Part shown: positions 45,405 to 53,996 of the stretch, one piece after another
How positions within the stretch are numbered: the first letter of the stretch is position 1
How the letters are laid out: each line of letters opens with the position of its first letter
DNA from: Rhodospirillaceae bacterium
GTDB taxonomy: Bacteria > Pseudomonadota > Alphaproteobacteria > Rhodospirillales > Rhodospirillaceae
Direction of reading: 5' to 3'
Length of the DNA stretch: 64,000 bases
Assembly (NCBI GenBank): GCA_947476695.1
Contig: CANJRD010000007.1
Coordinates: forward strand, 124,001-188,000
Notes under the pieces: model-generated
What the model saw: only the letters and a program-made list of their open reading frames with translations
Told to the model about the DNA's origin: nothing
Database searches by the model: none
Position numbers and translations under genes: made by a program

Positions 45405-47207
45405 GTGTGCGGGATAGCCGGGTATCTGAATCTTCGACACAGGCTGGCGCATGAGGAGATCTGCGCCGCGGTCGGCCGCATGTCGGATGGGCTGGCCCAT
45501 CGCGGACCCGATGCTTCCGGACTTTGGGCGAGCCCGGATCGACATTGCTACCTCGGCCATCGCCGGCTTTCGATCATCGATCTGACGGACGAGGCCAACC
45601 AGCCGATGCTGGAGGCCTCCGGCCGGTTCGCGATCGCCTTCAATGGGGAAATTTATAACTACAAAGAGTTGCGTGCCCGGCTCGAATCCCGCGGCGTGCA
45701 ATTTCGGACGCAGTCCGACACGGAAGTGCTGTTGCAGGCATTCATCGCCGATGGCGCGGCCTGCTTCGAGCAGATGGACGGCATGTTCGCCGTTGCGATC
45801 TACGATGCGCAAACCAAAGTCCTGACCTTGGCGCGCGATCGCGCGGGCGAAAAGCCGCTGTACTTCCTGAACACGCCGGACTTTTTCGCCTTCGCGTCCG
45901 AGCTGCGCCCCTTGTTGTCCGTTCCGGGATTTGCCCCGCGCATTTCGCCGGAGGCGCTCGCCCTTTACATGGCGCTGCGCTATGTGCCGGCGCCGCTTTC
46001 GATGATCGCGGGCATTCATAAACTTGAGCCCGGTACGATCCTCCAGGTCAACGCCGACGGTGCGTGCACCAAGACCCGCTTCTTCACGTTCGACATCGAC
46101 GACGCGGCGGCTGCGCGTCCGGTCGATCTCGACGCTTATGCCGAAGAGGTCGAAGCCGCGCTGCAGTCGTCACTGGAAGACCGCCTTCACAGTGATGTGC
46201 CGCTGGGCGCGTTCTTGTCGCGGGGTGTCGACTCATCCTTGATCTGCGCGATTCTCGCGAAACGCATGAATCGCACGGTGAAGACCTATACGGTGGGGTT
46301 TGCCGACGACAAGGAAAGTGAAAGCCCGGCGGCGCGGGCGATCGCGCAGACGCTCGGTCTGGAGCATTTCAGCTATGAGTTCGGCGTGAAGGATTTCGAG
46401 GACATCTGCTCGAAAATGGGCGGACTCCTCGATGAGCCCAATGGCGACCGCAGTTGCGTGCCGACGTATCTCCTTTCCCAGTTCACGCGCGAACATGTGA
46501 CGGTTGCCCTTTCAGGCGACGGCGGAGACGAGTTGTTCGCGGGGTATGGGCGCTATCTCCACTTCCTATCGAAGAACGCTAAGGTCGCCTGGCCCAGCGC
46601 CAGCGCGGTGGCGCAAAGCTATTTCGAAACGGCGTTGCCGGTCTTTCCCTGGCAGGCCGTGCGCGAGACGTTGCCGGATGCATTCAGCGCCGTGCCGGAG
46701 TTCACCGGCTCATTCGGTGAGATATTCTCCCATCCGGGGCGTAGCGGCCTGGATGCGTTGCGGATGCTCGATTTCAGGTCATATATGCCGAACGCGGTGC
46801 TGGCGAAGGTCGATCGCATGAGCATGCGTCATGGTCTTGAGGTGCGTACGCCTTACCTTTCGCCACAGATGTACGCGCTCAGTCGCCGGGCGAATATCTC
46901 GGCCTGCGTTCAGGGTGGCGTCCAGAAAGTCGTGCTGCGCCGTCTGTTGAGCCGTTATCTGCCCGCCGAGCATGTGAACGCCAAGAAGCAGGGGTTCGGC
47001 ATGCCCGCAAGCGTGTTCCTCAACAACATAGAACGCGTGAAGCGGGAACTGACGGCCTGTCACGCCATTCTTGAGCAAAGTGAATTCTTCCGCGCGCGGC
47101 CGGGCGCGGCGAAAACCCTTATCGGATCCAGCCTCAAGAATATCAACGCGATCTGGTCGTTGATCGTGCTGGCGCGATGGATCGAGAGCGCGGGCGTTCG
47201 GCTGTAG
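45405..47207 (+). CDS. asnB: Asparagine synthetase, glutamine-hydrolysing
   Basis: The 600-residue product has an N-terminal glutaminase domain with nucleophile Cys2 (start GTG then CGIAGYLNL), HRGPDASG, GHRRLSIIDL and FNGEIYNYKELR. The C-terminal AMP-forming synthetase domain has SRGVDSSLICAILA (PP-loop; the usual SGGxDS reads SRGVDS), VALSGDGGDELFAGYGRY and AVLAKVDRMSMRHGLEVRTPYL. In glycan clusters AsnB-like enzymes often amidate uronic acids, so the acceptor may be a sugar carboxylate rather than aspartate. It starts 21 bases after the TPR-glycosyltransferase gene. Confidence 0.88.
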   Translation: MCGIAGYLNLRHRLAHEEICAAVGRMSDGLAHRGPDASGLWASPDRHCYLGHRRLSIIDLTDEANQPMLEASGRFAIAFNGEIYNYKELRARLESRGVQFRTQSDTEVLLQAFIADGAACFEQMDGMFAVAIYDAQTKVLTLARDRAGEKPLYFLNTPDFFAFASELRPLLSVPGFAPRISPEALALYMALRYVPAPLSMIAGIHKLEPGTILQVNADGACTKTRFFTFDIDDAAAARPVDLDAYAEEVEAALQSSLEDRLHSDVPLGAFLSRGVDSSLICAILAKRMNRTVKTYTVGFADDKESESPAARAIAQTLGLEHFSYEFGVKDFEDICSKMGGLLDEPNGDRSCVPTYLLSQFTREHVTVALSGDGGDELFAGYGRYLHFLSKNAKVAWPSASAVAQSYFETALPVFPWQAVRETLPDAFSAVPEFTGSFGEIFSHPGRSGLDALRMLDFRSYMPNAVLAKVDRMSMRHGLEVRTPYLSPQMYALSRRANISACVQGGVQKVVLRRLLSRYLPAEHVNAKKQGFGMPASVFLNNIERVKRELTACHAILEQSEFFRARPGAAKTLIGSSLKNINAIWSLIVLARWIESAGVRL

Positions 47208-47225
47208 GCGTCGGAGAGAAGACGC

Positions 47226-47978
47226 TCAAGTTCCCTTGGCGCCATAACGCTTCGCGGTATCGCCGAAGAAGCGATAGTTACCTTCGTGCGTGAGTTTGCT
47301 GCGGAGGTCGACCCAGATCTCGCCGCCGAGCTTCCGCCACCGACGGCAGAAGGAATAGTCCTCGCTCAGGTACTGACCGTTGGCGGGATCGATCATGCAA
47401 TCGTACAGGGCATACAGCGTGTCGCGCGGAGGCTGACCTTGGCGCGGCACATCGAGATAGCGGAACTTTAGCGCGGGATAAGCGCCGATCATCCGCTCGA
47501 TCGCCGTGCGTTTGATCAACAGAAAGCCCGTCGCCGCGTAGTCGGCGGTTGCGAAATCGTCTTCCGTGCGGGCGGCGTCGCCGGTGCAGAGCTGCGCGGT
47601 GTAAAGCAATCCTGCCTGATTCAGGGGCTCGCCCTCGTTCGCGCGCGCGGCAAGTTTATCCCAGAAGATATCCTTCACCGGGTACATCGCGGCCGTGACG
47701 TCCTTGTCGTGTTTCAGCAACCGCATCAGTTGCTCCGGCGCGAATGAGACATCCGCGTCGATGAACAGCAAGTGCGTGGCCGTCGGTATTTCGAGAAAAT
47801 CAGATGTCAGATGGGCGCGCGCGCGCGTAATCAGGGATTCCCCGCCCAGGAAATTGAAGTGCAGCGCGATGCCCTCCCGCTGACAGGCCACCATGGTCTG
47901 CATGAGCGAGACGACATAGTTGCGCGTCAGCAAGCCGCCGTAGCACGGCGTCGCCACGAAGATCGTCGGCTTGGTCAT
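47226..47978 (-). CDS. GT-A type glycosyltransferase
   Basis: The 250-residue product has TIFVATPCYGGLLTRNYVVSLM at the N-terminus, ESLITRARAHLTSDFLE, the D-x-D motif LLFIDADVSFAPEQL near residue 93 and LSEDYSFCRRWRKLGGEIW near the end, as in family 2-like glycosyltransferases. It is the only minus-strand gene between 41711 and 57797 and ends 19 bases after the asnB stop. The substrate is unknown; transfer of a sugar to the island's glycan is inferred from context. Confidence 0.8.
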   Translation of the reverse strand: MTKPTIFVATPCYGGLLTRNYVVSLMQTMVACQREGIALHFNFLGGESLITRARAHLTSDFLEIPTATHLLFIDADVSFAPEQLMRLLKHDKDVTAAMYPVKDIFWDKLAARANEGEPLNQAGLLYTAQLCTGDAARTEDDFATADYAATGFLLIKRTAIERMIGAYPALKFRYLDVPRQGQPPRDTLYALYDCMIDPANGQYLSEDYSFCRRWRKLGGEIWVDLRSKLTHEGNYRFFGDTAKRYGAKGT

Positions 47979-48099
47979 GCACGTGTTCCCTGAGGTCCTG
48001 CGCCATTTGCTTGCGGGGCCAATCGATCCCGGCCGCCCTCTTGTTGCCGAGGTTCGGGGGCTGTGTCAAAAACTATGCACACTTCAGCTTTTGGGCGAC

Positions 48100-49113
48100 A
48101 TGATCGAGGACCACCAGGAGATTGGGCCACTCGTTGAGACCGGCGATGCCGATCTCGTGTGGGCCCAGATCGACGGGCATAAGCGGGCGCTCGGGCTTCG
48201 CGTTCGGCGTGGGCATATTGCCGTGCGCGGCGGCCTTGCCTTTCCCGTGGTCCGGGGGATGACCTCCACGAGCAATCTTGAGGAGCACCGCCCCAGCAAA
48301 TGTGTTGAGGCCCTCGCGGCGCCGTTGCGGGAAAGCGGTGAGATCAACTCAGCGGTTTTTATCCCAGGTCAGCGCAATTACTATCATTTCACGGCGTTCA
48401 ATCTGCCGGCGCTGGTGTTGCTGTCGCCGCTGTTTTCGTTGCTCGGTCAAGTAACCGAGCCGGGAACCGTGATGATGTCGCGGGGGATGCCTGATCGCGC
48501 GCGGCCATTGATGCAGCGGTTGCTGCCCCGCTTTGGCGGCCGACCGGAGGTCTCGATCGTCGATCTGCCCGAAGGCGACTATATCGCGAACGATGTGATC
48601 TTCAGGATCAAGCCTTCGCCATCCCTGATCATTCGTGCGGCTGCGGCTGTCGGCAATGTGGTTCTGCGGGAGGCGGGGATTGAAGACCCCATCGGTGAGC
48701 GAGGCCCGCTCAAACTCTTCGTCCAGCGCGCCGACGCGGTCAACGGTCGCAATCTCGCAAATCAGGCGGAAATCCAATCGTGGTTGGAGGCGCGGGGTTA
48801 TGTCGCGGTGAATCCGGGCGATTTTTCGATGGAGGATCAGATCATCATGTTCGCGCGCGCGACACACGTTGTCGCCGTGGAAGGCGCGGCGATTGCCAAT
48901 CTGTTGTTCGCAAGCAATGCGCGCAAGGTCCTCGTGCTTGCAAATGCGAACCTCGCAGGGGAATCGTTCATTGCCTTGTTCGCGAAAATGGCGCGGTTCA
49001 CGGTGGATACGCTTTTCGGTTCCGCGATCCCGTCGGAGCTGGCGTGGCGCAATACCAACTTCGCAGTCCCGCTGGACAGTCTGGCCGAGGCTTGCGCGCG
49101 GCTGGACATGTGA
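48100..49113 (+). CDS. GT61-type (DUF563) glycosyltransferase, copy 1
   Basis: The 337-residue product has the pattern of family 61 capsular polysaccharide proteins: GQRNYYHFTAFNLPALVLL near residue 110 (YYHF signature), LFVQRADAVNGRNLANQAEIQSWLEARGY and FSMEDQIIMFARATHVVAVEGAAIANLLFA near the C-terminus. ATG 48100 is chosen by comparison with the next gene, which also begins M-I-E-D at the same distance from the PVV.G block; the frame is open further upstream into the divergent gene. It is a tandem duplicate of 49129-50115. Confidence 0.8.
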   Translation: MIEDHQEIGPLVETGDADLVWAQIDGHKRALGLRVRRGHIAVRGGLAFPVVRGMTSTSNLEEHRPSKCVEALAAPLRESGEINSAVFIPGQRNYYHFTAFNLPALVLLSPLFSLLGQVTEPGTVMMSRGMPDRARPLMQRLLPRFGGRPEVSIVDLPEGDYIANDVIFRIKPSPSLIIRAAAAVGNVVLREAGIEDPIGERGPLKLFVQRADAVNGRNLANQAEIQSWLEARGYVAVNPGDFSMEDQIIMFARATHVVAVEGAAIANLLFASNARKVLVLANANLAGESFIALFAKMARFTVDTLFGSAIPSELAWRNTNFAVPLDSLAEACARLDM

Positions 49114-49128
49114 TCGGGCGGTTCGAGG

Positions 49129-50115
49129 ATGATCGAAGATCTGCCTTCACTCAAAGCGTTCCTGCAATCCGATCAATGCAAGCTCGCCAGTGCGAGCGTC
49201 GCCGAGATCGAGTGCTTCGGCCTCAAAATGGCCACCGGCGAGGTGATCGTGCGCGAAAGGCACGCGCTTCCCGTCGTTGCGGGGAAGACTATTTCCGCGG
49301 TTTTCGGCGAAACCAATGCGCAGAGGTATGCGCCGTTGCTGCGGCGCGCCCCGCAGCCGACACGGGAGTTGGAGCGCGTTGTGCTTATCCCCGGGGCCAC
49401 GAACTACTATCATTTTCTGACGTTCAATCTGCCGGCGCTGCTGTTGCTGCGCTTGGCGAAAGGCGAGCGGGTGACGCTGGCGACGGTTCTTGGCTTCCCA
49501 AAGACCGCCGAGGGGCTTCTCGGCAAGCTCCTGCCGATCTTCTCCGGCGATCGGCCTGTCGATATGGTCAGTTTGCCGGATGCTGACTATGCGGTGCGGG
49601 ACATCATCTTCCGCGCCAAGCCGTTGCTCGCCACATCGGTCGGCCTCGCGCGCCTCGTGCAGCGGATGGTCTTGCAAGCCGCCGGCGGGACCGAGGCCGC
49701 AGACCCCGTAAACCTGTTCGTGCGTCGCGACGAGGGGCGAAACGGGCGCAACCTGATCAATCAGGCCGAGGTCGAGCAATGGTTCGTCGCGCGCGGCTAT
49801 CGCTCCGTCGATCCCGGAAAGCTATCGATGGAAGATCAGATCGTTCTGTTTTCGCGCGCGGCCCGGATTGTCGGGGTCGAAGGGGCGGCGCTCGCCAACC
49901 TTGTATTCGCGCGGCCCGCGACGAAGGTCATGATGTTGGCCAGCCCAAACGTGCGCGAAGATGCCTTCTTTTCGGAACTGGCCGACGCGGCCGGCCTGCC
50001 GTTCCATACGATATACGGCGACGTCCCGGCGGACAGCGTTTCCGGCCGGGCGGCGAATTTCGTTCTTCCCGTATCGTCGCTCGAGGCGTCGGATCTCGCC
50101 CGCGTCAGGGTGTAA
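49129..50115 (+). CDS. GT61-type glycosyltransferase, copy 2
   Basis: The 328-residue product aligns with the previous one along its whole length: GATNYYHFLTFNLPALLLL, LFVRRDEGRNGRNLINQAEVEQWFVARGYRSVDPGKLSMEDQIVLFSRAARIVGVEGAALANLVFA. The two genes are 15 bp apart. They probably act in succession on one glycan with different acceptor positions. A longer gap (50116-50370) after this gene marks the start of the next operon. Confidence 0.8.
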   Translation: MIEDLPSLKAFLQSDQCKLASASVAEIECFGLKMATGEVIVRERHALPVVAGKTISAVFGETNAQRYAPLLRRAPQPTRELERVVLIPGATNYYHFLTFNLPALLLLRLAKGERVTLATVLGFPKTAEGLLGKLLPIFSGDRPVDMVSLPDADYAVRDIIFRAKPLLATSVGLARLVQRMVLQAAGGTEAADPVNLFVRRDEGRNGRNLINQAEVEQWFVARGYRSVDPGKLSMEDQIVLFSRAARIVGVEGAALANLVFARPATKVMMLASPNVREDAFFSELADAAGLPFHTIYGDVPADSVSGRAANFVLPVSSLEASDLARVRV

Positions 50116-50196
50116 GACGCCACCACTCGCCTCGCGGAACAGTGGCCGCGGTGGATAATGAATTCCTCAGCCATCGACCGCAGAGTTCGATAAGGC

Positions 50197-50209
50197 GTAA
50201 AGTCTTTAC
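50197..50209 (+). promoter_or_regulatory. Palindrome in the AT-rich promoter region of the nucleotide-sugar operon
   Basis: GTAAAGTCTTTAC is a perfect inverted repeat around one central base. It lies in an AT-rich stretch (about 50190-50240) unlike the surrounding DNA, 160 bases before the methyltransferase gene that opens the following run of nine plus-strand genes. A transcription-factor operator is possible but unproven. Confidence 0.35.
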
Positions 50210-50370
50210 TTATCAATATCTTATTAAAATCACCCCTGCAGCGTCTCTTGCTTTCAGAGAGGTCATTCCGTATGAGAGGGCGCACGTAATGTTTCAGACC
50301 CTGCGGAGCCGCAGCCCTGCGCTACATCAACATCTTCAGCGAGACGGCTCAGCGGGCGGCTGGAGATCGT

Positions 50371-50952
50371 ATGGCGCATCTTTCGAAGCGCACGCCACCG
50401 CCCGGCTACGGCTTCGATTATTTCGATAACCCGGAGTGCGTCGGTTACGGCGGGTATCATTACGACGGCCGCTACAAGCCCGCGGCCGCGCGCATGTGCG
50501 ACGCTTTCGGGCTGAGTTCCGGAAGCAAGGTCCTCGAGATCGGGTGCGCCAAGGGATTCATCCTCTACGAATTTCATCTGCTTGGCCTTGAAGTCGCGGG
50601 CCTGGACGCGAGCGCGTACGCCATCTCTCAGGCGAAGGACGAGATCCGCGATAATCTTCGCCTCAACACTACAGCCGACATCCCATTTGCGGACCAGTCG
50701 TTCGACTTCGTCTTGGCCAAAGAAGTGATCCCCCATCTTGCCGAGGCGGATGCGCTAAAGATGATCCAAGAAATCATGCGCGTGGGAAAAGACTCCTTTC
50801 TCCAAATACAATGCGCGGATACGCCCGAAAGCGCGGATCTCATGAAACGTTGGGACGTGACGCATCAAACGATCCGACCGGAGACGTGGTGGGTCGCGCA
50901 GCTGGAAGCGCTGGGATACCGGGGGGCTTATCATTGTCGCGCTCTTTTCTAG
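50371..50952 (+). CDS. SAM-dependent methyltransferase
   Basis: The 193-residue product has class I motifs: KVLEIGCAKGFILYEFHLLGLEVAGLDAS (motif I and acidic strand) near residue 55, then DIPFADQSFDFVLAKEVIPHLAE. The N-terminal GYGFDYFDNPECVGYGGYHYDGRYKPAA resembles methyltransferases of sugar-biosynthesis clusters. It is the first gene of a tight plus-strand run, and the next gene overlaps it by 19 bp. O- or N-methylation of a nucleotide sugar is likely but not proven. ATG 50371 follows TGGAGATCGT. Confidence 0.8.
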   Translation: MAHLSKRTPPPGYGFDYFDNPECVGYGGYHYDGRYKPAAARMCDAFGLSSGSKVLEIGCAKGFILYEFHLLGLEVAGLDASAYAISQAKDEIRDNLRLNTTADIPFADQSFDFVLAKEVIPHLAEADALKMIQEIMRVGKDSFLQIQCADTPESADLMKRWDVTHQTIRPETWWVAQLEALGYRGAYHCRALF

Positions 50953-51524
50953 CCGCGATCTTCGATCTCGATGGGGTCGTCACCGACACCGCCTCCGTGC
51001 ATGCGCGTGCATGGAAGGAGCTTGTCGATCCCATGATCGACACCCCGTTTGACTCGCTCAATGACTATCGGAGGTACGTTGCCGGCTGGCCGCGCGTGGA
51101 AGGCATTCGGAATTTTTTCAACGCGCGTGAAGTCAACATCTCCGACGACGAGCTTCGCCGTCTCGCGGAACGCAAGAACCAGCTCTATCTGAGCTATCTG
51201 CGCGAGGGCGGCGTGCGCGTGAACCCTGAGATGGTCGCGCGAATGGCCTTGTATAGGGCGATGGGCATGAAAATCGCGGTCGCGAGCGGTAGCAAGAACG
51301 CGAAGTTTGTGTTGGAGAATGCCAATCTCTTCGACGTCGGTGTTGTCGTCGACGGTCATGACATCGAAGCTTTGGGTCTTCAACCGAAGCCCGCACCCGA
51401 TATTTTCATTCATACGGCCGCGCTTTTGGGGGTGCCGATGGAGCAATGCGTTATCTTCGAGGATTCCGAAGATACACTGGCGCGCGTTCATCCCGCCCAT
51501 GGCGTTCTGGTGGTGTATCCATGA
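50934..51524 (+). CDS. HAD-superfamily phosphatase/phosphomutase (beta-PGM type)
   Basis: The 196-residue product has AIFDLDGVVTDTASVHARAW (nucleophile and acid Asp), KIAVASGSKNAKFVLENANL (motif II), a Lys in LQPKPAPDIFIHTAALLG and VIFEDSEDTLARVHPA (motif IV). This is the beta-phosphoglucomutase subgroup. The start TTG 50934 overlaps the methyltransferase gene and has GGGGGG 7 bases upstream; no other start precedes the motif. It is coupled to the cytidylyltransferase gene by an ATGA overlap, which suggests it supplies or dephosphorylates a sugar-phosphate for that enzyme. Confidence 0.82.
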   Translation: MSRSFLAAIFDLDGVVTDTASVHARAWKELVDPMIDTPFDSLNDYRRYVAGWPRVEGIRNFFNAREVNISDDELRRLAERKNQLYLSYLREGGVRVNPEMVARMALYRAMGMKIAVASGSKNAKFVLENANLFDVGVVVDGHDIEALGLQPKPAPDIFIHTAALLGVPMEQCVIFEDSEDTLARVHPAHGVLVVYP

Positions 51525-51940
51525 TCGTCGGTCTGTGTCACGGCGTATTCGACGTTTTGCACTACGGTCATGTGCGCCATCTGGCGGCGGCGCGTGCGAT
51601 GTGCGACGAACTCGTCGTGTCGCTCACGGCGGATCAATTCGTCAACAAAGGCCCCAATCGGCCGGTGTTTACGCTCGCCCATCGTATTGAAGTGTTGCGG
51701 TCCATCGTTCATGTGTCCCGCGTGATCGAGAGTCCCTATCCAACCGCAGTTCAGTCGTTGGAAGCCGTGCGGCCCAACAAGTATTTCAAGGATGTCGAAT
51801 ATCGCGATAGTTCGCACCCGGGCTTTCTGAAAGAAAAAGGCTTTTGCCAGGCGAACGGCATCGACCTCGTCTTCACCGAAGAAACCGGCTATTCGTCGAC
51901 AGCGGCGATTCAGCGTCTGAGAGAGGTGGCAAATGGCTGA
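51521..51940 (+). CDS. Cytidylyltransferase-like nucleotidyltransferase
   Basis: The 139-residue product contains GLCHGVFDVLHYGHVRHLAAARAMC, the H-x-G-H type motif of the TagD/HldE-C family, and later PNKYFKDVEYRD and FTEETGYSSTAAIQRL, where the ISSSxxI-type motif reads YSSTAAI. It probably activates a sugar- or polyol-phosphate with CTP (or ATP as in HldE). It overlaps both neighbours (4 bp with HAD, 8 bp with the SDR), so three proteins are made as a unit. Confidence 0.85.
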   Translation: MIVGLCHGVFDVLHYGHVRHLAAARAMCDELVVSLTADQFVNKGPNRPVFTLAHRIEVLRSIVHVSRVIESPYPTAVQSLEAVRPNKYFKDVEYRDSSHPGFLKEKGFCQANGIDLVFTEETGYSSTAAIQRLREVANG

Positions 51941-52832
51941 GGCAATCGTTCTTGGGGCAGGCTTTGGCGGGCGGTATTTCGCCGATGCGATTGGTGCTCC
52001 GTGTCTGAGCCGGTCGAACGGATACGACCTGAACCACAACCTGGACGGCGTGCTGCGCGAAATCGCCGCCGCCCGTCCGCGCTACATCGCCAACTTTGCG
52101 TCTCAGAGCATGGTCGGCGAGAGCTGGGTCAACCCGGCGGATTGGATGCAAACCAATGTTGTGGCGCAGACCAAGCTTATCAAGGCGCTCGGGAGCTTCG
52201 ATTTCATCGACCACTACATGCTTTTCACGACGCCCGAGGTTTACGGCTCCACCGATGGCTGGACGAAAGAGCATTGGAACTTCGCGCCCTCAACGCCCTA
52301 TGCCGCGTCGCGGGCTGGCGGTGATTGGATCGCCAAGTTGTGGCACGATCAGTATGGCTTCCCTGTCGTCTTCACGCGGGCGGCCAATATCTATGGCGAA
52401 CGCCAGCAGCTTTATCGCATCATTCCCAAGGCCATCCTGTTCGCGTTGACGGGTCGAAAGGTTCCGCTGCACGGCGGCGGCGTGTCGATCCGTTCGTTCG
52501 TGCACATGGACGATGTCACAAGCGCGCTCACCTTATTGATGGAGCGCGGGCAGTCGGGGGAGAGCTACCACATCTCTCCGCACGAATTCATCTCGATCCG
52601 TGACCTCATCACGATGATCGAAGAAACCCTCGGGGTCTCGGGGTTGGCGGAAATTGCTGGCGACCGGCCCGGCAAGGACCAAGCGTATCTGCTGGAGTCC
52701 AGCAAGATCAACGCGCTGGGTTGGCAGCCGAAGATCACGCTTGCGCAGGGCATCCAGCGCGTGGCGGACTGGGTGCGCAAGGACCTGACGCGGTTGTCGA
52801 CAATGCCGTCCGACTACAAGCACACGGCTTAG
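51933..52832 (+). CDS. Extended SDR, nucleotide-sugar epimerase/dehydratase-like with altered active site
   Basis: The 299-residue product has a short N-terminal Rossmann segment AEAIVLGAGFGGRYFADAIG, FASQSMVGESWVNPADWMQTNV, MLFTTPEVYGSTDGWTKE and NIYGERQQLYRIIPKAILFAL, all typical of dTDP-glucose 4,6-dehydratase relatives. The catalytic Y-x-x-x-K reads YAASR, so Lys is replaced by Arg. The first Gly motif is also unusual, and the segment between the first strand and the FASQ block is shorter than usual. A changed reaction or a non-catalytic role is possible. It overlaps the cytidylyltransferase gene by 8 bp and is followed after 7 bp by the aminotransferase. Confidence 0.8.
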   Translation: MAEAIVLGAGFGGRYFADAIGAPCLSRSNGYDLNHNLDGVLREIAAARPRYIANFASQSMVGESWVNPADWMQTNVVAQTKLIKALGSFDFIDHYMLFTTPEVYGSTDGWTKEHWNFAPSTPYAASRAGGDWIAKLWHDQYGFPVVFTRAANIYGERQQLYRIIPKAILFALTGRKVPLHGGGVSIRSFVHMDDVTSALTLLMERGQSGESYHISPHEFISIRDLITMIEETLGVSGLAEIAGDRPGKDQAYLLESSKINALGWQPKITLAQGIQRVADWVRKDLTRLSTMPSDYKHTA

Positions 52833-52839
52833 TCGCCCC

Positions 52840-53922
52840 ATGAAGGTGCCGGCCGTCGATCTCGCGGTTCGCTTCAAGCCGTATCGGGAGCGCTTCCATG
52901 AAGTGCTCGACCGCGTGCTTGAGCACGGCCAGGTCATCCTCGGCCCCGAAGTGCAGGCGTTCGAGCAGGCCGTTGCCAGATATGTCGGGGTCAAACATGC
53001 CCTCGCTGTCGCCAACGGCACGGACGCGCTGGTGCTTGGGCTGCGCGCGCTGGGCGTGACGGACGGCGAAGTCGTCACCACGGCCATGTCGTATCTCGCG
53101 TCGACATCTTCCATCGCGTTGGCCGGGGCGACGCCGGTCTTCGCCGATGTGGGCCCCGACCTCAACCTGGACGTCGATGCCGTCGCAGCCGCGATCGGGC
53201 CGAAGACCAAGGCCATACTCGTGGTGCACCTCGGCGGAAATCCAGCGCGGATGCAAGATCTCTATCGGCTCGCGAAGGCGCGTGGCGTGAAGCTGATTGA
53301 AGACTGCGCCCAAGCGCTTGGTGCGGTCAGTGGCGCGAACGCAGGTAATCTTAGCGATCTTGGCGCCGTGAGTTTTCATCCCTTGAAGAATCTTGGCGCG
53401 GTGGGCGATGCCGGTGCGATCTTCACGAACGACGACGCCGTGGCGGCGAACCTCCGCCTGGCCCGAAACCACGGGCACAGTTCGCGCGACCAATGCGAGT
53501 TCTGGTCGATCAACAGCCGGATGGATAGCCTTCAAGCAGGTTTTCTCTCCGCCATGCTGGACGACTATCCCGCCGTGCTAGAGGCGCGCCGCAAGCAAGC
53601 TGAGCGCTATCGCGCTGCGTTAGCCGGCATTGTCGAATTTCCGGTCGTTAATCCGGGCGCGCTGCCCAGTTACAACTTCTTCTACACGATCGTCGAGCGC
53701 AGAGATGACCTTCAGCGTCGTCTGCTCGACGACGGGATCGATGCCAAGATTCATTATCCCATCCCCATTCACCAGTTGAATGCGGCGCGGGAAATCGCGG
53801 TGGGGCAATTGCCACAGACGGAATACTTGACGCAGCGTATCCTCAGCTTGCCGCTGGGACCGCACCTAGTGGATAGTCAGATCGAATTTGTCATCGAGAA
53901 AGTCGGAGAGTTCTATGCGTGA
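52840..53922 (+). CDS. DegT/DnrJ/EryC1/StrS aminotransferase
   Basis: The 360-residue PLP enzyme has ILGPEVQAFEQAVARYVGVKHALAVANGTDAL at the N-terminus, IEDCAQALGA (Asp binding the PLP nitrogen) and SFHPLKNLGAVGDAGAI with the PLP Lys. ARNHGH and the C-terminal IHYPIPIHQL fit the sugar-aminotransferase family. It transfers an amino group to a keto sugar bound to a nucleotide. The keto sugar might come from the SDR encoded just upstream. Confidence 0.9.
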   Translation: MKVPAVDLAVRFKPYRERFHEVLDRVLEHGQVILGPEVQAFEQAVARYVGVKHALAVANGTDALVLGLRALGVTDGEVVTTAMSYLASTSSIALAGATPVFADVGPDLNLDVDAVAAAIGPKTKAILVVHLGGNPARMQDLYRLAKARGVKLIEDCAQALGAVSGANAGNLSDLGAVSFHPLKNLGAVGDAGAIFTNDDAVAANLRLARNHGHSSRDQCEFWSINSRMDSLQAGFLSAMLDDYPAVLEARRKQAERYRAALAGIVEFPVVNPGALPSYNFFYTIVERRDDLQRRLLDDGIDAKIHYPIPIHQLNAAREIAVGQLPQTEYLTQRILSLPLGPHLVDSQIEFVIEKVGEFYA

Positions 53923-53996
53923 GCGAACGCAAAGCAAATTGCTCCGTCACATTCTTGTATGGCTGATCAAGAACTGCGCTCTGGCGGACGCCGCTG

